This document shows, piece by piece, positions 46,005 to 53,547 of a DNA stretch of 64,000 nt (its first letter is position 1; each line of letters starts with the position of its first letter). The DNA is taken from assembly GCA_017302795.1 (NCBI GenBank), contig JAFLCB010000001.1:310001-374000 (forward strand), written 5' to 3'. The notes under the pieces were generated by a model. That model made no database searches, had not been told where the DNA came from, and saw only the letters and a list, made by a program, of their open reading frames with translations. The DNA comes from Deltaproteobacteria bacterium. GTDB lineage: Bacteria; Bdellovibrionota; Bdellovibrionia; Bdellovibrionales; JAMPXM01. Made by a program: the position numbers and the translations under genes.

Positions 46005-46044
46005 CGATATTTCGCGATATTTCGATATTTTTCTCGCGATATTT
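46005..46044. promoter_or_regulatory. Four CGATATTT direct repeats in the MBL/AraC control region
   Basis: CGATATTT occurs at 46005-46012, 46015-46022, 46023-46030 and 46037-46044, between the divergent MBL-like and AraC-type genes, followed by the related cgcgatcgat. The density and spacing are not expected by chance in this GC context. They are candidate operators for the AraC-family protein encoded next to them. Confidence 0.6.
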
Positions 46045-46145
46045 GTCGCGATCGATGAAACCAAATTAACGGTTTCCGCTATTGCTGGCTTTCTTGATTC
46101 GGCCTAAGATAGTGCGAAAGTCGGCCAATCAAGGGTAAATATCAA

Positions 46146-46940
46146 ATGCGGCAGGATCGGGATGCGTCCATTCAACTCAATGGAGTTACGATCATTCACC
46201 AAAAGATCAGGGGGAATGAGGTAGGTCATCATACCCACAACGAGCATGAGTTCTTTTTTCCGCTCCAGGGCGAGATTCAAATTTCTGTACAACAAAAAAC
46301 CCTGAAGGCTGGTGCGGGTAAACTCATTTACCTACCCCCGAATACGACTCACTCATTTAAATCTGACTCTGCCTCGCAAGGCGAACGAGTTATTCTAATC
46401 ATCGATCATAAGCTTTGGCAGAAATTTGATGGACCAAGTGTTGAGGCGCGAGTGCTTGCTGCGAGCCAGCTATGCAAAGAAATCGTTTTTCAACTTTTGA
46501 TTTATCCCAAGACAAAAGCCGGAAGTGCTCTCATTCAAACTTTAATTCAAACTTTGGCAGAGATGCTTGAGGCGGCAAACGATAGTTCGGAAGGCGACAT
46601 TGCCTTCTTCCTGGCAAAAACCAGCGACGAACGAATGAAAAAGGCGCTACAATATATCGCCGATGAGTTCGATAAAAATCTTGCGGCGAATTCCATTTCT
46701 CAAAAAGCGGGATTAAGTGTTCGCAACCTCAATCGCCTTTTCCTAAAGGAGCTCGGTATGACTCCGAAACAAGTTCTCACTTCTCACAGAATTCAAGAAG
46801 CGAAGAAGTTGCTTTCTAAAGGCCGCATGACGGTCACCGACACCGCCTTCGAAGTTGGTTATAGCTCGGTCTCGCAATTTATCTCGACCTTCCGAAAGCA
46901 CACGGGACAGATTCCCTCAGCTTTTTTGCCGACTTTGTAG
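46146..46940 (+). CDS. AraC-family regulator with cupin-like sensor domain
   Basis: The 264-residue product has an N-terminal beta-barrel (cupin-like, HHTHNEHEFFFPLQGEI and LIYLPPNTTHSF). The C-terminal double helix-turn-helix of the AraC family includes ISQKAGLSVRNLNRLFLKELGM and VTDTAFEVGYSSVSQFISTF. It likely senses a small ligand and controls the neighbouring MBL-like gene, from which it is divergent. Confidence 0.92.
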   Translation: MRQDRDASIQLNGVTIIHQKIRGNEVGHHTHNEHEFFFPLQGEIQISVQQKTLKAGAGKLIYLPPNTTHSFKSDSASQGERVILIIDHKLWQKFDGPSVEARVLAASQLCKEIVFQLLIYPKTKAGSALIQTLIQTLAEMLEAANDSSEGDIAFFLAKTSDERMKKALQYIADEFDKNLAANSISQKAGLSVRNLNRLFLKELGMTPKQVLTSHRIQEAKKLLSKGRMTVTDTAFEVGYSSVSQFISTFRKHTGQIPSAFLPTL

Positions 46941-46957
46941 GGCGCTTGAGAAACTCC

Positions 46958-46993
46958 TGACCCTAGCGGAGCTCATGACCCTAGCGAAGCTCA
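46958..46993. repeat. 18-bp near-perfect tandem duplication at a stop codon
   Basis: Two 18-bp units (tgaccctagcggagctca at 46958-46975 and the same with one change at 46976-46993) sit at the 3' end of the DUF1080 gene. They include its TAG stop (46981-46983, reverse strand). Confidence 0.85.
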
Positions 46994-47757
46994 TGAATAG
47001 TCACTTTGCTAAATCGCAGAGCTCGCACACTTCCGCCATTCGAGTAATAGGACTGAAGTCCGACATAGCCAGGCTCGAAACTTCGCGTTGGATCGCTGTT
47101 TGTCATCGCCGCCACTAGAACAAAGTCGGCACTCTTCGCCCACTTCATATAAACTTTGAAATCTTGTTCGATAACAACCAAGCGAACCTGGTAGGTTTCT
47201 CCCGGATCAAATTTATATTCGCTACGAGTTTGCTGCCCCTGCGAGGCCCCTTCCGGAACCCCGTAAAATGCACCGTTTGTTTTATTGGCAGAAGGTCCCC
47301 CAAGGTTAGTACCCGCAAGAAGCTGAACTTCGTAGCTTGACCAATTGGATACGAACCCAGGGGTTCTGTTCTTTGCTAATTGTATGATTTCTTCTGGTAG
47401 ACCGGGGTGATCGAGCCGTCTTGGATCTTTGGAGCGAAAGAAGATGCCCGAATTAGCATATTCGAAATGACCTGAAGGGACAGAAACCTCGAGGTCGAGT
47501 TGAAAATTTCTGTACTGTTGATCAATGAAAACCAATCCAAAATCCCCGTCTCCCGAATAGGTCAAATACCCATTTTCATCGACTATAAATCTTGGCGGCT
47601 GAGATCCCTGGGCGACCACTTCCGAACATCTATTGGTTTGGGTAACAAAATTTAGGGCATTCCGCTCGAATAGAACTTCCTGGGCTGACGCCGAAAAGGT
47701 GAAGAGATTTACCGCCGCTGTCGCTATGAAAAAAATGAGTGTCTGATTCATATTCAT
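46981..47757 (-). CDS. DUF1080 (3-keto-disaccharide hydrolase)-type exported protein
   Basis: The 258-residue product has a signal peptide (TLIFFIATAAVNLFTFSASA). It has the DUF1080 beta-jelly-roll pattern: YRNFQLDLEVSVPSG, YANSGIFFRSKDPRR, SSYEVQLLAG and the closing GYVGLQSYYSNGGSVRALRF. DUF1080 domains act on glycans in the envelope or outside. The substrate is unknown. Its 3' end carries an 18-bp tandem duplication. Confidence 0.82.
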   Translation of the reverse strand: MNMNQTLIFFIATAAVNLFTFSASAQEVLFERNALNFVTQTNRCSEVVAQGSQPPRFIVDENGYLTYSGDGDFGLVFIDQQYRNFQLDLEVSVPSGHFEYANSGIFFRSKDPRRLDHPGLPEEIIQLAKNRTPGFVSNWSSYEVQLLAGTNLGGPSANKTNGAFYGVPEGASQGQQTRSEYKFDPGETYQVRLVVIEQDFKVYMKWAKSADFVLVAAMTNSDPTRSFEPGYVGLQSYYSNGGSVRALRFSKVTIHELR

Positions 47758-47911
47758 ATGGATTTATTCATGGTTTGCCACATCAGTCAGTTTTGAACAA
47801 ACAGTGAGAACAAAAGTAAAAATGGTGCCCCCTAGTGGACGATCTTCGAACCGCTCTTTCTGATGATCTCGAAAAATTAAGTGTCTGATTTTCTTGTCGA
47901 TTTTGAAATTC

Positions 47912-47980
47912 GTGGAGAACAATTACTTTTCGCAAGTATATGTTCTCCACGCTGGAGAACGGTTACTAAGTGTTCTCCAG
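47912..47980. promoter_or_regulatory. Two GGAGAAC dyad operators upstream of the DUF4160/CopG pair
   Basis: Dyad 1 has arms gtggagaaca (47912-47921) and tgttctccac (47941-47950); dyad 2 has arms ctggagaac (47952-47960) and gttctccag (47972-47980). The shared half-site GGAGAAC occurs four times. The set lies just upstream of a strong promoter and the DUF4160 gene, as expected for autoregulation by the CopG-like protein. Confidence 0.75.
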
Positions 47981-47989
47981 ATCTCAAAT

Positions 47990-48018
47990 TTGACTTATAT
48001 GTGCAATATATGTATAAT
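47990..48018 (+). promoter_or_regulatory. Near-consensus sigma70 promoter, apparently leaderless
   Basis: TTGACT at 47990-47995, a 17-base spacer containing an extended -10 TG, and a perfect TATAAT at 48013-48018. The first base of the DUF4160 ATG (48025) lies seven bases after the -10, where transcription should start, so the mRNA would have almost no leader. Confidence 0.8.
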
Positions 48019-48024
48019 GCAATT

Positions 48025-48261
48025 ATGCCGACGATCTTTGTTATTGGCCCATTTAGAATCATCATCAACACCAAAGATCATAGGCCAGCCCATGTGCACT
48101 GTGTGGGACCAGGAATATTTGTGATTATTGAAATTGCGACCCAGGAAGTGACTCGCAATAAAGGCGTTTCTCAGAAAGATATAAAACGACTGCAAGTCAT
48201 CGTCGCGGAAAACAAAGATGTCTTGATGAATGAGTGGAGGCATTACCATGAAGAAGAATAA
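48025..48261 (+). CDS. DUF4160 small protein (toxin-antitoxin-like module)
   Basis: The 78-residue product has the DUF4160 pattern: MPTIFVIGPFRIIINTKDHR, PAHVHCVGPG and the C-terminal NEWRHYHEE. DUF4160 proteins are often paired with small DNA-binding partners in toxin-antitoxin-like arrangements; activity is undefined. The ATG at 48025 is preferred over a longer in-frame reading because the strong promoter lies directly before it. It overlaps the CopG-like gene by 14 bases. Confidence 0.8.
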   Translation: MPTIFVIGPFRIIINTKDHRPAHVHCVGPGIFVIIEIATQEVTRNKGVSQKDIKRLQVIVAENKDVLMNEWRHYHEEE

Positions 48262-48490
48262 AGAACCAAAAAGTCTTCTGACTGACGAAGACATGAAGCC
48301 AGAAAATATTAAAGCCAATATTACGATTCGCGTTTCAGGTGAGCTTCTTAATGCTTACCGGGCTGAGGCGGAGAAGCTAGGCATTGGGTATCAAACGCTC
48401 ATGCAGATTAAGTTGAAAGAGGGTTTGCAAAACTCGCTCGAGAAGAGGCTCGAGAAACTTGAAAATGCGATGAAAGTTAAAGCTGGCTAA
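48248..48490 (+). CDS. CopG/RHH-like antitoxin-type protein
   Basis: The 80-residue product has a ribbon-helix-helix-like pattern, ANITIRVSGELLNAYRAEAE followed by GIGYQTLMQIKLKEGL, and a helical C-terminus. Such proteins bind palindromic operators as dimers; two suitable dyads lie upstream of the pair. The ATG at 48248 has GGAGG seven bases upstream. It follows DUF4160 with a 14-base overlap. Confidence 0.78.
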   Translation: MKKNKEPKSLLTDEDMKPENIKANITIRVSGELLNAYRAEAEKLGIGYQTLMQIKLKEGLQNSLEKRLEKLENAMKVKAG

Positions 48491-48912
48491 AATATTAGCG
48501 CTTTATTCGAATTTGCGCGTGATTCAAAAATTCGCGACTCACGCAAGAAAAACCGACGCTGAGAGATCACGATGTAGAATGCGATCGTTATTAACGATGC
48601 CATGAGTGCTTGAAGTAAAGGTTGGTCATACTTTTTTAAGATGGCTTCGATCGTCCAATAGATTTGCGAGATCACTCCGTACCCGAGAAATACTACGATA
48701 AAATAGAAACTAGGTTTTCCGCGAAAGAGAACGGCGAAAAGTAAAACCGAATCCAAAACGGTCATTACGACATGGCTTACAACCGGCGCGTCGCCGATGC
48801 CGAGCTGGAGGAATCCAAGCACGTGAATGACTACACCAGCAATCGCGAGCAATACGACGTAGCCATAGAGCAATTTGATGTTTCGTGAATCTGGTCGGTT
48901 CATCGCATTCAT
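48487..48912 (-). CDS. Four-helix integral membrane protein, unknown function
   Basis: The 141-residue product has about four hydrophobic segments (including YVVLLAIAGVVIHVLGFLQ and YFIVVFLGYGVISQIYW). Its ATG at 48912 overlaps the stop of the esterase gene (ATGA), so it is cotranslated with it. The 3' end touches the end of the CopG-like gene by 4 bases. No family was recognised. Confidence 0.65.
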   Translation of the reverse strand: MNAMNRPDSRNIKLLYGYVVLLAIAGVVIHVLGFLQLGIGDAPVVSHVVMTVLDSVLLFAVLFRGKPSFYFIVVFLGYGVISQIYWTIEAILKKYDQPLLQALMASLITIAFYIVISQRRFFLRESRIFESRANSNKALIF

Positions 48913-49766
48913 CTTGAAAGAAAATCGGCGATAGCTTTCGCGTTCGAAACGCAATGGCCCCCTGCCATCGGGTCCCACTTGACGTTTGCACCAGTGACGC
49001 TGGCCAGATCCGAAAACTTTCCGGCTCCCTCAAAAAAACCGTATTCGTCCTGCTCTCCGCAGGATACGTAAAGTTCAGCCGAGCGCTTAGCGCCGTTTTG
49101 GATGAGAGCTAGAGGATCGTGATCGACCCAGCTTTGGACTGTTGGAAATTCCCACTTTGTCCATTCAAGCAATTCATTAACGCGCGCCAGATCAATGTAA
49201 AGTTTGTTCCGGTCGAGAAATTCGGCGATAGCCATCTTTGATGAGTAAGGTCCGATCGTTGAAATGCCAGGGCAAACCAGAGCAACACGAGAAAACGAAT
49301 TGGGTTTTTTCAGCCACAACTGACTCGCATTGAATCCTCCCATCGATTCACCTTTTAATAGGCGCTTCCCGACTGGAGTTCCAAGTTTTGATTCGAGGTG
49401 AGACATGATGTCGTCAGTGAATATCGGGAAGAGCGCCGGATTATCCGGCTTCGCAACTTCTGTGAGAAGCCAGCTTGCTCCGAAGGAAACTGTGATAACG
49501 GTCGGTGATTTCGAATGACTAAAATCCCATTCTTTCTGAATTTCTAGATTATCGGTTGCGGTCGTCCACGATGTTTCGTTACCACCGCCACCATGAAGGT
49601 AATAAAGAACATCATTATTTCCAACTAGCGGACGATCAATACACCAGCGATACTCCACACCGCCGGCAATATCTTTGCCGCATGTATGGCTAGAGGCGGT
49701 ATGTGCGGTCGAAATATTTACGATGAGTATGAGTGTCGAAGTGAACGTAGAAATCAAGATTTTCAT
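48909..49766 (-). CDS. Exported alpha/beta-hydrolase (esterase D-like)
   Basis: The 285-residue product has a signal peptide and the esterase pattern: YYLHGGGGNETSW (oxyanion), LKGESMGGFNASQLW with the nucleophile Ser, a GEQDEYGFF acid and GGHCVSNA with the catalytic His. It resembles S-formylglutathione or feruloyl-type esterases, but substrates are unknown. AGGAG lies six bases upstream of the start. The small membrane protein gene follows with overlap. Confidence 0.85.
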   Translation of the reverse strand: MKILISTFTSTLILIVNISTAHTASSHTCGKDIAGGVEYRWCIDRPLVGNNDVLYYLHGGGGNETSWTTATDNLEIQKEWDFSHSKSPTVITVSFGASWLLTEVAKPDNPALFPIFTDDIMSHLESKLGTPVGKRLLKGESMGGFNASQLWLKKPNSFSRVALVCPGISTIGPYSSKMAIAEFLDRNKLYIDLARVNELLEWTKWEFPTVQSWVDHDPLALIQNGAKRSAELYVSCGEQDEYGFFEGAGKFSDLASVTGANVKWDPMAGGHCVSNAKAIADFLSR

Positions 49767-49903
49767 TTCTATCTCCTAAAACGCGAAAATATAGCTCGGC
49801 TACTTTCCGACTGGTATCCACAGTGCTCCACACGAGGATTTCGCACAAAAATCATGACTCGCGTCCCAATAACTTCGTGCGAGCGGCACGTTCAGTTCAT
49901 TCA

Positions 49904-50191
49904 ATGAACCTTACTGGACATCTGCCGCCTGCGCCTGACCGCGAAGAAATGCCGGTTTTCGACGAATCGATTTTTTATCCCGAACGCAGACTTTATGAAC
50001 TCGGTTTCACCGACGAAGATATCGAAGTTCTTGTGGATTGTTTCCGCTGGCATTTGAATCAACGAAATCTTCGTGCCGAGAATCCACGCTTGGTTTCGCT
50101 GTTAAAGTTACGAGCGGAGCAATTGATTGTTCGTAGGAAATTCGAACTCACTCGCGACATCGAAGCACTCAAATTATTTTCGAAGTCGTAG
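49904..50191 (+). CDS. Small conserved-looking hypothetical protein
   Basis: A 95-residue acidic-to-basic helical protein starts at an ATG at 49904. A later in-frame ATG (MPVFDES) is also possible. It has no membrane segment and no recognised motif; a charged helix with LRAEQLIVRRKFELTRDIEAL ends it. Coding status is moderate. The following stretch to the tRNA contains a 7-bp hairpin (50227-50251) with no T run. Confidence 0.45.
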   Translation: MNLTGHLPPAPDREEMPVFDESIFYPERRLYELGFTDEDIEVLVDCFRWHLNQRNLRAENPRLVSLLKLRAEQLIVRRKFELTRDIEALKLFSKS

Positions 50192-50372
50192 AACCGAACC
50201 CAAGTCCGCTCGGCCTTCGCACCCTCGGGGACTTGAAAAGTTCCAGTCCCCTAAGCCTGCGGTCTCCCGCTAATTTTCAACTGGCGCGCGGTTCAAGTCC
50301 GTTTTGCCACTTGCAGCTAGTGTTCGAGTTCACTATGGTCTTTAAATTCTTGATTTTACTAAGGAAAAAAAT

Positions 50373-50449
50373 TGGTGCACTCACCAGGACTTGAACCTGG
50401 AACCCTGTGATTCGAAGTCACATACTCTATCCAGTTGAGCTATGAGTGC
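50373..50449 (-). tRNA. tRNA-Arg(TCG), CCA encoded
   Basis: The reverse strand folds as a full cloverleaf: acceptor stem GCACTCA/TGAGTGC, T8, a D arm with GCTC/GAGT, anticodon stem TGTGA/TCACA with loop CTTCGAA, a variable GGGTT and T arm CCAGG-TTCAAGT-CCTGG. Discriminator A and CCA follow. The anticodon TCG (50413-50415 on the reverse strand) reads CGA codons for arginine. Confidence 0.95.
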
Positions 50450-50572
50450 ACATACCAGGAAAGGACACGATATAAGCCCAATCAGCGCCTCGAGACAAGC
50501 GAAGACCTGCCCGGATTGCTTAAATTGAAAGCAAGGCCTCAAAAAACAGGGCCCGTGTGTTGAACGCCGAGC

Positions 50573-51898
50573 TTAACGACCGATCATTGCCTCTAGATCA
50601 GCAACTTCTTTCGGCGCTTCAGCCGTCAAGTTTTCACAACCGGTTGCAGTTACGACGACATCGTCTTCGATTCGAACGCCAATTCCACGAAATTCTTCCG
50701 GAGCATCCATATCGGTAGCTGGTACATAAAGTCCGGGTTCGATGGTGAACGCCACCCCCGGCTCGAGCACGCGCGAGACAGAACTGTCGCCAATTGTTTG
50801 ATAAAGACCGGTGTCGTGAACATCCATCCCCAAATAATGACTGACGCCATGGGGGTAATACTTTTTGTAAAGTTGAAGATCAATGGCTTCTTTTCGTTTC
50901 GTCTTGATGAGACCAAGATCGATCATCGCATCGGTCAGTAGCTCGACGGTCGTCTCTTGAAGCGACTTGAACGCTGTACCCGGCTTTGCAAGCGTGAACA
51001 GGTGCTTTTGAACTTCTAGAACTCGATCGTAAACCTTGCGCTGAGGTGCTGTGAACTTCCCATTCAACGGAAAAGTTCGCGTGATATCACCGGTGTAATG
51101 GCGAACTTCTGCTCCTGCGTCGATCAACAACAAATCGCCGTCGCGACAAGTTTGATCGTTAAACACATAGTGAAGCGTGCAAGCGTTGGCGCCTGAGGCG
51201 ACTATCGAACCATACCCTTCGCGATCCGCGTTCTGCCGATAGATAGAACCCAAGAAAACACCTAGCAGCTGCCTCTCAGTCATTCCGGGTTTCGCAGCCT
51301 TGATGACGTCCACGTGCGCTCGCGCAGTGACGACACACGCTTTTCGCATGGCCTCAACATCATCAGCGGTTTTCAAAACTCGCATTTCGCCGATCAGTTC
51401 CCATGAGTCTAGCAAAGGAAGGTGTCCCCGGCCGGTGCGACCGTGGCTTCGCTTGACGTCTCCGAGCAACATCAAAAGATTTTGGTCAAATTCTTTATCG
51501 ACGTTGAAGTGATAGAAGACTCGGTCAACGGGCTTAAGGAGTTCGACGATTTGTTTGTCGAATTCGGAAATCAAATATGTTTTCTCGATCCGGAACTCTT
51601 GTGCGCAGCCTGCAGGACCATACCGAAAACCGTCCCACGTTTCGCGTTCGACGTCTTTCGGGCGCACAAACATGACAGTTTCGGGCGTCTGGCCTGGACG
51701 AAAAACAAAAACAGAATCCGATTCTTCCCAGCCAGTGAGGTAGTACAGGTTCGTGTCCTGACGATACGGGTGGTGCACGTCATTGTTTCTAACTTTTTCG
51801 GGATGCGAAGGAAGAATGATGGCTGCGCCTTTTGCTTTTTCAGCAAGGAGCCTGCGTCGTCGAGCAAATGTGTCCATGTTATCAGTAGGTTTTCTCAT
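50573..51898 (-). CDS. pepP: Xaa-Pro aminopeptidase (aminopeptidase P)
   Basis: PepP removes N-terminal residues before proline using two manganese ions. The 441-residue product from the ATG at 51898 aligns with E. coli PepP from its start. Metal ligands are visible in order: DAGAEVRHYTGDITRTFP (two Asp), HGVSHYLGMDVHD (His), IEPGLYVP (Glu) and IRIEDDVVV (Glu). A second ATG at 51877 would remove seven residues. It is a single-gene unit by layout. Confidence 0.93.
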   Translation of the reverse strand: MRKPTDNMDTFARRRRLLAEKAKGAAIILPSHPEKVRNNDVHHPYRQDTNLYYLTGWEESDSVFVFRPGQTPETVMFVRPKDVERETWDGFRYGPAGCAQEFRIEKTYLISEFDKQIVELLKPVDRVFYHFNVDKEFDQNLLMLLGDVKRSHGRTGRGHLPLLDSWELIGEMRVLKTADDVEAMRKACVVTARAHVDVIKAAKPGMTERQLLGVFLGSIYRQNADREGYGSIVASGANACTLHYVFNDQTCRDGDLLLIDAGAEVRHYTGDITRTFPLNGKFTAPQRKVYDRVLEVQKHLFTLAKPGTAFKSLQETTVELLTDAMIDLGLIKTKRKEAIDLQLYKKYYPHGVSHYLGMDVHDTGLYQTIGDSSVSRVLEPGVAFTIEPGLYVPATDMDAPEEFRGIGVRIEDDVVVTATGCENLTAEAPKEVADLEAMIGR

Positions 51899-51998
51899 GC
51901 GTAACAGGTTACCAGAATGCGAAAAAAAAGGGTATCGGCAAGACTTTGATCCTGTGTTCTGTTGGTCAAAAACATTGAAACACTTCAGACTTGTCAGC

Positions 51999-52445
51999 AT
52001 GGGTGCGGCAAAGTTCACGGAGATCTATTTAAAACTACTGGTTTGCGCATGCTGCGCGTTGATGACGGGACTCCTATCGACGCCGTCCGCTTACGCGCTG
52101 CCCTCCGACTTTCTTGGAAGTTACGAAATCCTCGACAGCCGGCGGCTTTCAATTTCAGGTGGTGCTGCCTATGTCATTCAAGATGGGCAGTTGGTCGTAG
52201 AAATTTCGCGCAATCGAAATCGCCCCTACTGCCGGGCCCTTCAGTCGTTCTTTGACGAGTCCGAAGGCACGATCGAAGTACGATTCTCAGCGTTAGCCGA
52301 TGGTTCTGAGCGCGCGGTTTTAAAAACAGTTCCCGCCATTGCGGGTGCTCGGCCAACCACGATCGAATGCAATTCCGAACCAGGCTTCTTCGGTTCGCTT
52401 GATCTGTCGGTCGCTCTCGGTCTAATCGTTCGCCTCAGCCGGTAG
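51999..52445 (+). CDS. Small exported protein, unknown
   Basis: The 148-residue product starts at an ATG at 51999 and has a signal peptide (LLVCACCALMTGLLSTPSAYA). The remainder is a small beta-rich domain with two cysteines. No family recognised. It ends six bases before the second 54-bp palindrome, which probably serves as its terminator. Confidence 0.6.
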   Translation: MGAAKFTEIYLKLLVCACCALMTGLLSTPSAYALPSDFLGSYEILDSRRLSISGGAAYVIQDGQLVVEISRNRNRPYCRALQSFFDESEGTIEVRFSALADGSERAVLKTVPAIAGARPTTIECNSEPGFFGSLDLSVALGLIVRLSR

Positions 52446-52451
52446 CCCGGC

Positions 52452-52505
52452 GGTACCGCCTACATTTTGGTAGCGCAGGTGCGCTACCAAAATGTAGGCG
52501 GTACC
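52452..52505. repeat. 54-bp perfect palindrome, copy 2 (terminator-like)
   Basis: Identical to the copy at 41687-41740 over all 54 bases, including loop aggt and orientation, and followed by six T residues on the plus strand. It again sits in a convergent gene junction, between the small exported protein and the patatin-like gene. Confidence 0.95.
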
Positions 52506-52509
52506 TTTT

Positions 52510-53547
52510 TTAGAAGCCGTACTGCTTAGTCAGCTTGGTTGTCAGGTCGGCGGCGGCCTTCGCGCCCAACTCGACACTTGCGCGGCGACCGTCAAACTCA
52601 TCAATTTTCTGGTTGGTTGTGTTGACGCTGACGACCCAGTTCACGATCGGGGCGCGAGACCGCAAGATTTTACGACGAATCTCTGTCCAAAGAACGCTTG
52701 TCCCGTACTGATCCTCTGCGAGCTTGTCGTCCAAAGTTTCGCCGGATCCCAATACATTTACGAGAATGATCAAGTTTGCACCCTGTGACCTAAGCCACTG
52801 TGCAGATTCTTCGACTGCATCTGCTGCAGCAGTGAAATCTTTTGTTCCGCTAATCAACGGCGGATAGGGAAGACAGCGCGCAACCACTTCCTTGATATAG
52901 CCTTTTGCTTGCCACTGAAATCGGTCGCGCTTCCAAACAGCGGGACAGCCAAAAGGAATTTTTCCTTTTTCGGCACTTCCTCCTGGGAAAATCGTCTGCA
53001 AGAAAGAATCGAAATCAGAAACACTTTTCGGACGGTGGCCGCGAAGCACACCTGCGGATGGCAAATCGCCTTCTCGTAAACGAAACGCCTTCCAGTCGAC
53101 ATCGTTGGCCTGCGCTTTTTCAGAATAAATCGCGGCCATCATCGCACCCCACTCAAGGCCGGCCACAGCGTGAATCGGGATTCGCGCGCGACTAAACTCG
53201 CGAAGAACTCCGACGTGTGCATAAGCTTTGAGCCCTCCAGGGCCGAGGATAATTCCGATTTTTGGAAGTTCGCGGTTGAGAAATGTATCGGCTGGCGCAA
53301 CTGGCGGAGGCGTTGCGACGGGTGCCGGTGTCGGCTGCGGGGGAAGCGCATCAGCGCCCGAATCTTCTGGAGTGGGTTGACTTGTGACAAGCGGCGGTGG
53401 CGTCGGATTCACGTTCGGCCGGGAGTCGCTGCGGGTTCCAGATCGTGGATCTTGCTCGATATCTTTGCGGGTCTTTAAGCCTTGACAGCCCGAAACAAGA
53501 ATCGTGGTCACTACACTAAAAGAGACCCACTTGAGGATTTGTTGCAT
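52510..53547 (-). CDS. Patatin-like lipoprotein without the catalytic serine
   Basis: The 345-residue product has a lipobox TILVSGC (Cys21), a Pro-rich linker and a patatin-type domain starting KIGIILGPGGLKAYAHVGVLRE. The nucleophile elbow, normally GxSxG, reads GLEWG at 130-134, with Glu at the serine position. The DG(A/G) dyad expected near the end was not found. It is therefore probably a non-catalytic patatin homologue. The ATG at 53547 has AAGGAG upstream, with a long spacing. It overlaps the end of tlyA by 32 bases. Confidence 0.72.
   Translation of the reverse strand: MQQILKWVSFSVVTTILVSGCQGLKTRKDIEQDPRSGTRSDSRPNVNPTPPPLVTSQPTPEDSGADALPPQPTPAPVATPPPVAPADTFLNRELPKIGIILGPGGLKAYAHVGVLREFSRARIPIHAVAGLEWGAMMAAIYSEKAQANDVDWKAFRLREGDLPSAGVLRGHRPKSVSDFDSFLQTIFPGGSAEKGKIPFGCPAVWKRDRFQWQAKGYIKEVVARCLPYPPLISGTKDFTAAADAVEESAQWLRSQGANLIILVNVLGSGETLDDKLAEDQYGTSVLWTEIRRKILRSRAPIVNWVVSVNTTNQKIDEFDGRRASVELGAKAAADLTTKLTKQYGF

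Noticed and set aside
50227-50251. Hairpin with 7-bp stem (ggggact/agtcccc) as a terminator
   Set aside because: No T run follows on either strand, so it is too weak to call.
50270-50330. T-arm-like sequences (gcggttcaagtccg, gttcgagttcac) as a decayed tRNA
   Set aside because: No matching acceptor or anticodon stems could be found; likely chance similarity.
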